The position numbers and the translations under genes were made by a program. 8,979 nt of DNA. It comes from Candidatus Rhabdochlamydia sp. GTDB taxonomy: Bacteria > Chlamydiota > Chlamydiia > Chlamydiales > Rhabdochlamydiaceae. Position 1 is the stretch's first letter; every line of letters begins with the position of its first letter. The notes beneath the pieces are model-generated. The model saw only the letters and a program-made list of their open reading frames with translations, was not told the origin of the DNA and searched no databases. Below are positions 5,645 to 8,979 of the stretch, in pieces. The stretch is taken from assembly GCA_030043495.1 (NCBI GenBank), contig JASHXO010000165.1:1-8979 (forward strand), written 5' to 3'.

Positions 5645-6423
5645 AATGTTCATTTGTCGACACTCATGCCCACCTAACATCAGAACAGATCCTTCCTGTT
5701 GTAGAAGATGTACTGGCTCGCGCAAAAGAAAAAGGAATCAGCAAAATCGTCAATATCTGTACGGATGAAACCAGTTTAAAAGAAGGACTTTTGCTGCGGG
5801 ACAATTATCCCTGGATCTTTAACGCTGCCGCTACAACGCCGCATGATGTCGAACTTGAAGGCGCTTCTTTTTTTCCCCTTGTCGAGCGCTGCACAGCAGA
5901 AGGAAAATTGATTGCGATTGGAGAAACGGGCTTGGATTATTTTTATGAACACTCCAATCGTAAAGAACAGCAGAAATATCTATCGTTGTACTTTTCTTTG
6001 GCAACCCAGACTAAACTTCCGCTCATTTTTCATTGTCGAGATGCATTCGACGATCTTTTTTCAATGGCAGATCAAGAATACCGCGGCTTTTCTGCAGTTC
6101 TACATTGTTTCACGGGAACTCTCGAGGAAGCAAAAGCTGTTTTAGACCGCGGGTGGTATCTATCTCTTAGTGGCATTGTGACATTTAAAAAATCGGAGTC
6201 GTTGAGAGAGGTGGCAGAATATGTTCCACTGGATCGACTGCTTATCGAAACAGATTCTCCCTATCTTGCACCGCAAAGTCATCGTGGCAAGTTGAATGAA
6301 CCTGCTTATCTTCCAGAAACTGCGCAGATCATTGCTCACGCCAGAGGGATATCACTTGAAAAACTCGCCTCATCCATACATGAAAATGCTGAAGCGTTTT
6401 TTTCTTTTTCAAAAGTTCTATAA
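5635..6423 (+). CDS. tatD: TatD-family metal-dependent deoxyribonuclease
   Basis: At 262 residues this is a full-length TatD/YcfH-type TIM-barrel hydrolase of the amidohydrolase superfamily, cytoplasmic and probably acting on DNA ends or nucleic-acid fragments. The metal-site motifs are in order: DTHAHL (9-14, H11/H13), GETGLDYFYEH (96-106, E97), FHCRDAF (132-138, H133), LHCFTG (156-161, H157) and ETDSPYLAP (205-213, D207). The usual GVHPH motif reads TTPHD (67-71), with only the second His retained; as I recall, chlamydial relatives show similar wording. The start overlaps the preceding gene by 10 nt and lacks a Shine-Dalgarno, so translation is probably coupled. Its place beside sdhC matches Chlamydia, so it belongs to the conserved backbone rather than to the cassette upstream. 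Confidence 0.94.
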   Translation: MPVKCSFVDTHAHLTSEQILPVVEDVLARAKEKGISKIVNICTDETSLKEGLLLRDNYPWIFNAAATTPHDVELEGASFFPLVERCTAEGKLIAIGETGLDYFYEHSNRKEQQKYLSLYFSLATQTKLPLIFHCRDAFDDLFSMADQEYRGFSAVLHCFTGTLEEAKAVLDRGWYLSLSGIVTFKKSESLREVAEYVPLDRLLIETDSPYLAPQSHRGKLNEPAYLPETAQIIAHARGISLEKLASSIHENAEAFFSFSKVL

Positions 6424-6542
6424 CATGTAAAAACAAGTGTTAATATGAGCTTATCCGTATAAAATCACCGTTCTTTGCGGATTGGCTCATCTTCACAGTT
6501 TCTTGTGAAAAAATGTAAAGCTGTTTTACTCGAGGATTTCTC
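6424..6542. other. tatD-sdhC spacer with possible sdhC promoter
   Basis: These 119 bases separate tatD from sdhC. A TATAAA -10-like hexamer lies at 6458-6463 on the plus strand, but the position 17 bp upstream (AAGTGT) does not resemble a -35 element, so promoter status is weak. A 6-bp inverted repeat (TTCACA 6492-6497 / TGTGAA 6504-6509, 6-base loop) lies downstream of it. It is not followed by a U-run and could be a small operator or mean nothing. GAGGA (6532-6536) lies 6 nt before the sdhC ATG and is its ribosome-binding site. No intrinsic terminator for tatD is evident. Confidence 0.3.
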
Positions 6543-7565
6543 ATGTCCGCCGCTCCTGTTGCAACGCCTAAAGCATTTATCTGGCGAAGAATTCATTCCT
6601 TGATGGGCCTTTGGATCGTTTTATTTTTAATCGAACACTTGCTCACTAATTCGCAAGCTGCCCTTTGGCTAGGGGGTAATGGGCAGGGTTTTGTCGATAT
6701 GGTCAATGCAATTCACAACCTGCCTTATCTTGAAGTGATCGAGATCACCTTGATCGGGGTTCCGATTTTAATTCATGCCATTTGGGGAGTGAAATATTTG
6801 TTGACAGGGAAATTTAATAGCAATCGCAGCGATGGGAGTACACCTTACTTGCCTTTGAAACGCAATCGAGCCTATACATGGCAGCGCATCACTTCATGGA
6901 TTTTGTTAATTGGGATCATTTTACATGTCACAAAGTTTCGTTTTTTAGAATATCCAGAAAAGGTCCATGTCGGTGATCAGACCGTTTATCTCGTGAACAT
7001 CTCGATGGACAATGGGCTTTACACTCTCGCGGACTGCCTCAATGTCGCTCTCTTTAATGCTGATGCAGTCACAAAGGAAAGAGCTGCTCTGAATGCACGT
7101 GGCAAAGAGCAAACTCTATTGGAAGTTGCAAAAAGGATGGAGAAAGAAAAGTTTAATCCTTGGACTGGGCCTGTTGCGCAAGAGTATAGCACGCAAAAAG
7201 CGCTCGTTTTAGGATCTGCGCAAAATTACCAAGCTCATGTCAATTTTGTACAGACATTGGAAAAAGAAAAGTTGTCCCCAGGACATGTCATTGCTTGCGC
7301 AAAAGAATTTGGCACAGCTTCTTTATTAGCAGTGCGCAATACTTTTAAAAATCCCATTTATATTGTGCTGTACACGATTTTTGTGATCGCAGCTTGTTTT
7401 CATGCCTGCAATGGATTTTGGACATTCCTCATCACTTGGGGATGGGTGCTGAAGATGGTCGCCCAAAGAGCATGGGTCACCGTCTCCGTTGTTTTCATGG
7501 CAATTCTTCTCTTCCTTGGACTGATTGCCGTATGGGGAACTTATTGGATTAATTTAAGGACTTAG
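6543..7565 (+). CDS. sdhC: Succinate dehydrogenase cytochrome b558 subunit (type B), with large loop insertion
   Basis: This is the integral-membrane, dihaem anchor of complex II, passing electrons between the SdhAB head and the quinone pool. Five membrane helices are visible at about 20-38, 62-85, 113-131, 271-300 and 312-334. Candidate haem-ligand histidines sit one per helix in the first four (H32, H78, H128, H287), the pattern of Bacillus SdhC and Wolinella FrdC. The N-terminus carries WRRIHSLMG (14-22). The protein has 340 residues, whereas the Bacillus subunit has about 200. Most of the excess is a charged, soluble segment between helices III and IV (about 136-268). By the positive-inside rule (KRNR at 106-109 is cytoplasmic) that loop would face outward. 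The start is set by GAGGA 6 nt upstream. sdhA follows after 83 nt. Confidence 0.92.
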   Translation: MSAAPVATPKAFIWRRIHSLMGLWIVLFLIEHLLTNSQAALWLGGNGQGFVDMVNAIHNLPYLEVIEITLIGVPILIHAIWGVKYLLTGKFNSNRSDGSTPYLPLKRNRAYTWQRITSWILLIGIILHVTKFRFLEYPEKVHVGDQTVYLVNISMDNGLYTLADCLNVALFNADAVTKERAALNARGKEQTLLEVAKRMEKEKFNPWTGPVAQEYSTQKALVLGSAQNYQAHVNFVQTLEKEKLSPGHVIACAKEFGTASLLAVRNTFKNPIYIVLYTIFVIAACFHACNGFWTFLITWGWVLKMVAQRAWVTVSVVFMAILLFLGLIAVWGTYWINLRT

Positions 7566-7629
7566 AGTACGTTAATGGGTTTTTGTTTATTTCGGTAAAA
7601 GCAGTTAACAACAATCATTAACGCACTCT
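7564..7629 (+). repeat. Inverted repeat filling the sdhC-sdhA spacer
   Basis: AGAGTACGTTAATG (7564-7577) and CATTAACGCACTCT (7616-7629) are complementary at 13 of 14 positions; the mismatch is A7569/C7624. The loop is 38 nt. Inside it TTGTT (7583-7587) can pair with AACAA (7607-7611), extending the hairpin. The left arm starts in the sdhC TAG stop codon. The right arm ends 4 nt before the sdhA Shine-Dalgarno AAGGTGG (7634-7640). There is no U-run, so it is not a simple terminator. An mRNA structure tuning sdhA translation or transcript processing is plausible, and a protein-binding dyad is the alternative. Confidence 0.6.
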
Positions 7630-7648
7630 TAAAAAGGTGGTTCGAAAG

Positions 7649-8979
7649 ATGGGAAAAGAAGTCATCGTAGTTGGCGGAGGTCTTGCTGGCTTGAGCTGTG
7701 CAATGAAACTTGCTGAAAATAGATGTCATGTCAAGATTATCTCCGTGACAAAAGTCAAACGGTCACATTCTGTTTGCGCTCAAGGCGGGATCAACGCAGC
7801 GATGAATTTAAAAAATGAGGAGGATTCTCCCCTCATTCATGCTTACGATACAATTAAAGGAGGCGATTTTCTCGCCGATCAGCCACCTGTTCTCGAAATG
7901 TGCCTTGCGGCTCCCGGGATTATTCGAATGCTGGATCGATTCGGCTGTACTTTTAATCGAACTCCTGAAGGCAATATTGATTTTCGGCGGTTTGGCGGAA
8001 CCCTTTATCATCGCACAGCTTTTTGTGGCGCATCAACTGGGCAACAGCTGCTCTATTCTTTGGACGAACAAGTGCGCCGTTATGAAGCGCAAGGACTAGT
8101 TGAAAAATGTGAACATCACGAGTTCATGCGGCTCGTTCTCGATGACGAAGGGTGCGCCCGCGGCGTTGTGATCATGGACCTCAACAATTTAAAACTCGAT
8201 GTTTTAAAAGCAGATGCTGTTGTTTTTGGAACGGGAGGACCAGGGTTGATCTTTAAAAAATCAACCAATTCGACTTTCTGTACTGGGGCTGCCAATGGAC
8301 GTCTTTATATTCAAGGGATGAAATATGCCAATGGAGAATTCATTCAGATTCATCCGACAGCAATCCCAGGAGAAGACAAATTGCGACTGATCTCCGAGTC
8401 AGCACGCGGTGAAGGAGGAAGAGTTTGGGTCTATGGCGATTCTTCAAAGTCGATCACGGCTCCCGATGGTAGAACGGTTCCCTGCGGCGTCACTGGACAG
8501 CCGTGGTATTTCCTCGAGGAGATGTATCCCGCTTTTGGCAACCTTGTGCCTCGCGACATCGGTGCCCGCGAAGTATTGCGCGTTTGCGAGCTTGGGCTTG
8601 GAATTGATGGCAGCATGCAGGTTTATCTCGATGTCTCCCATCTTTCTGCTAAAATTCAATATAAGATTGAATCGGTCCTTGATATCTATCGTAAGTTTAC
8701 AGGCGACGATCCCCATAAACTTCCGATGAAAATCTTTCCAGCCGTTCATTATTCAATGGGCGGTGCTTGGGTCGACTGGCCGGCTGCTGATGATCCCGAT
8801 CGCATGCAGCGATTCCGGCAGATGACCAATATTTCTGGTTGCTTTAACGTCGGGGAATCGGATTTCCAATATCATGGTGCAAACCGCCTCGGTGCCAACT
8901 CATTGCTTTCCTGTATCTTTGGCGGACTTGTTGCAGGAATGGAAATTCCTCATTATCTCGAAACGCTAAGCGCTAGTTA
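7649..8979 (+). CDS. sdhA: Succinate dehydrogenase flavoprotein subunit, type B (3' truncated by window)
   Basis: The frame is open from ATG 7649 to the window edge: 443 codons, with the last one incomplete. The family is about 600 residues, so roughly the last quarter is missing. SdhA oxidises succinate to fumarate with covalently bound FAD on the cytoplasmic face of complex II. The Rossmann motif IVVGGGLAGL lies at 6-15. RSHSVCAQGGINAA (38-51) contains H40, the expected FAD-linked histidine. DFRRFGGTLYHRTAF and HPTAIPG (235-241, H235) follow, then SARGEGG (251-257) with catalytic R253, HYSMGG (367-372) and NRLGANSLLSC (412-422, R413). The VKRSHSVCAQGG wording and FNRTPEG are typical of the Bacillus/Wolinella-type enzyme, agreeing with the neighbouring five-helix SdhC. 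AAGGTGG lies 8 nt before the ATG. sdhB is expected just beyond the window. Confidence 0.97.
   Translation, partial: MGKEVIVVGGGLAGLSCAMKLAENRCHVKIISVTKVKRSHSVCAQGGINAAMNLKNEEDSPLIHAYDTIKGGDFLADQPPVLEMCLAAPGIIRMLDRFGCTFNRTPEGNIDFRRFGGTLYHRTAFCGASTGQQLLYSLDEQVRRYEAQGLVEKCEHHEFMRLVLDDEGCARGVVIMDLNNLKLDVLKADAVVFGTGGPGLIFKKSTNSTFCTGAANGRLYIQGMKYANGEFIQIHPTAIPGEDKLRLISESARGEGGRVWVYGDSSKSITAPDGRTVPCGVTGQPWYFLEEMYPAFGNLVPRDIGAREVLRVCELGLGIDGSMQVYLDVSHLSAKIQYKIESVLDIYRKFTGDDPHKLPMKIFPAVHYSMGGAWVDWPAADDPDRMQRFRQMTNISGCFNVGESDFQYHGANRLGANSLLSCIFGGLVAGMEIPHYLETLSAS

Noticed and set aside
6492..6509. Small inverted repeat as a tatD terminator
   Set aside because: The stem is only 6 bp, A/T-rich and not followed by a U-run on either strand.
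7815..8099. Plus-strand open frame of 94 codons in another frame of sdhA
   Set aside because: It is fully contained in sdhA, which has intact FAD and active-site motifs; the alternative product has no recognisable features.
8444..8749. Minus-strand open frame opposite sdhA
   Set aside because: The opposite strand encodes unmistakable, highly conserved SdhA sequence, and no independent evidence supports the antisense frame.

Overview
The window reads as chromosomal DNA of a member of the Chlamydiota, most likely an amoeba-associated lineage outside Chlamydiaceae. The main reason is gene order. In Chlamydia trachomatis, as I recall it, the order is sdhB-sdhA-sdhC, a tatD-family nuclease, dsbD, exbB, exbD, a TolA-like protein (CT598), tolB and pal. 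This window has the same blocks with the same divergent polarity: tolB' - tolA-like - exbD - exbB on the minus strand, and tatD - sdhC - sdhA' on the plus strand. Genus cannot be settled by reading alone.

Layout. Positions 1-73 hold the 5' end of a minus-strand gene for an exported protein, tolB by position. Positions 74-337 are non-coding and contain a good minus-strand sigma70/66-type promoter and a long inverted repeat. Positions 338-2529 (minus strand) carry the energised inner-membrane Tol module, transcribed exbB (tolQ), exbD (tolR), then a TolA/TonB-like protein. Positions 2530-2621 form a short divergent control region. Positions 2622-5644 (plus strand) carry four putative glycosyltransferase genes: two small tandem paralogues with a DAD motif and an EHYQASRRY C-terminus, then two larger tandem paralogues with a DCDE motif. 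These run into tatD (5635-6423) with overlapping reading frames. After 119 non-coding bases come sdhC (6543-7565) and the first 443 codons of sdhA (7649 to the window edge), which encode a type B, Wolinella/Bacillus-like succinate dehydrogenase.

Functionally there are three units. The Tol genes make the proton-motive-force-driven machine linking the inner membrane to TolB/Pal at the outer membrane. The sdh genes make complex II (succinate to fumarate, electrons to the quinone pool). Between them, where Chlamydia has dsbD, sits an accessory four-gene cassette probably concerned with glycan or surface-sugar transfer. The cassette is the least ordinary part of the window. Its genes are tightly packed, three consecutive starts lack Shine-Dalgarno sequences and lie inside the upstream gene, and the two long overlaps (32 and 38 nt) share the same relative frame and place the upstream stop inside the same conserved Ile-Ser/Asn codon pair.

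Other points: a 14-bp inverted repeat spanning the sdhC-sdhA spacer, a large extra-cytoplasmic insertion in SdhC, and a hairpin overlapping the exbD stop. I see no tRNA, rRNA, CRISPR array, insertion sequence or transposase gene.
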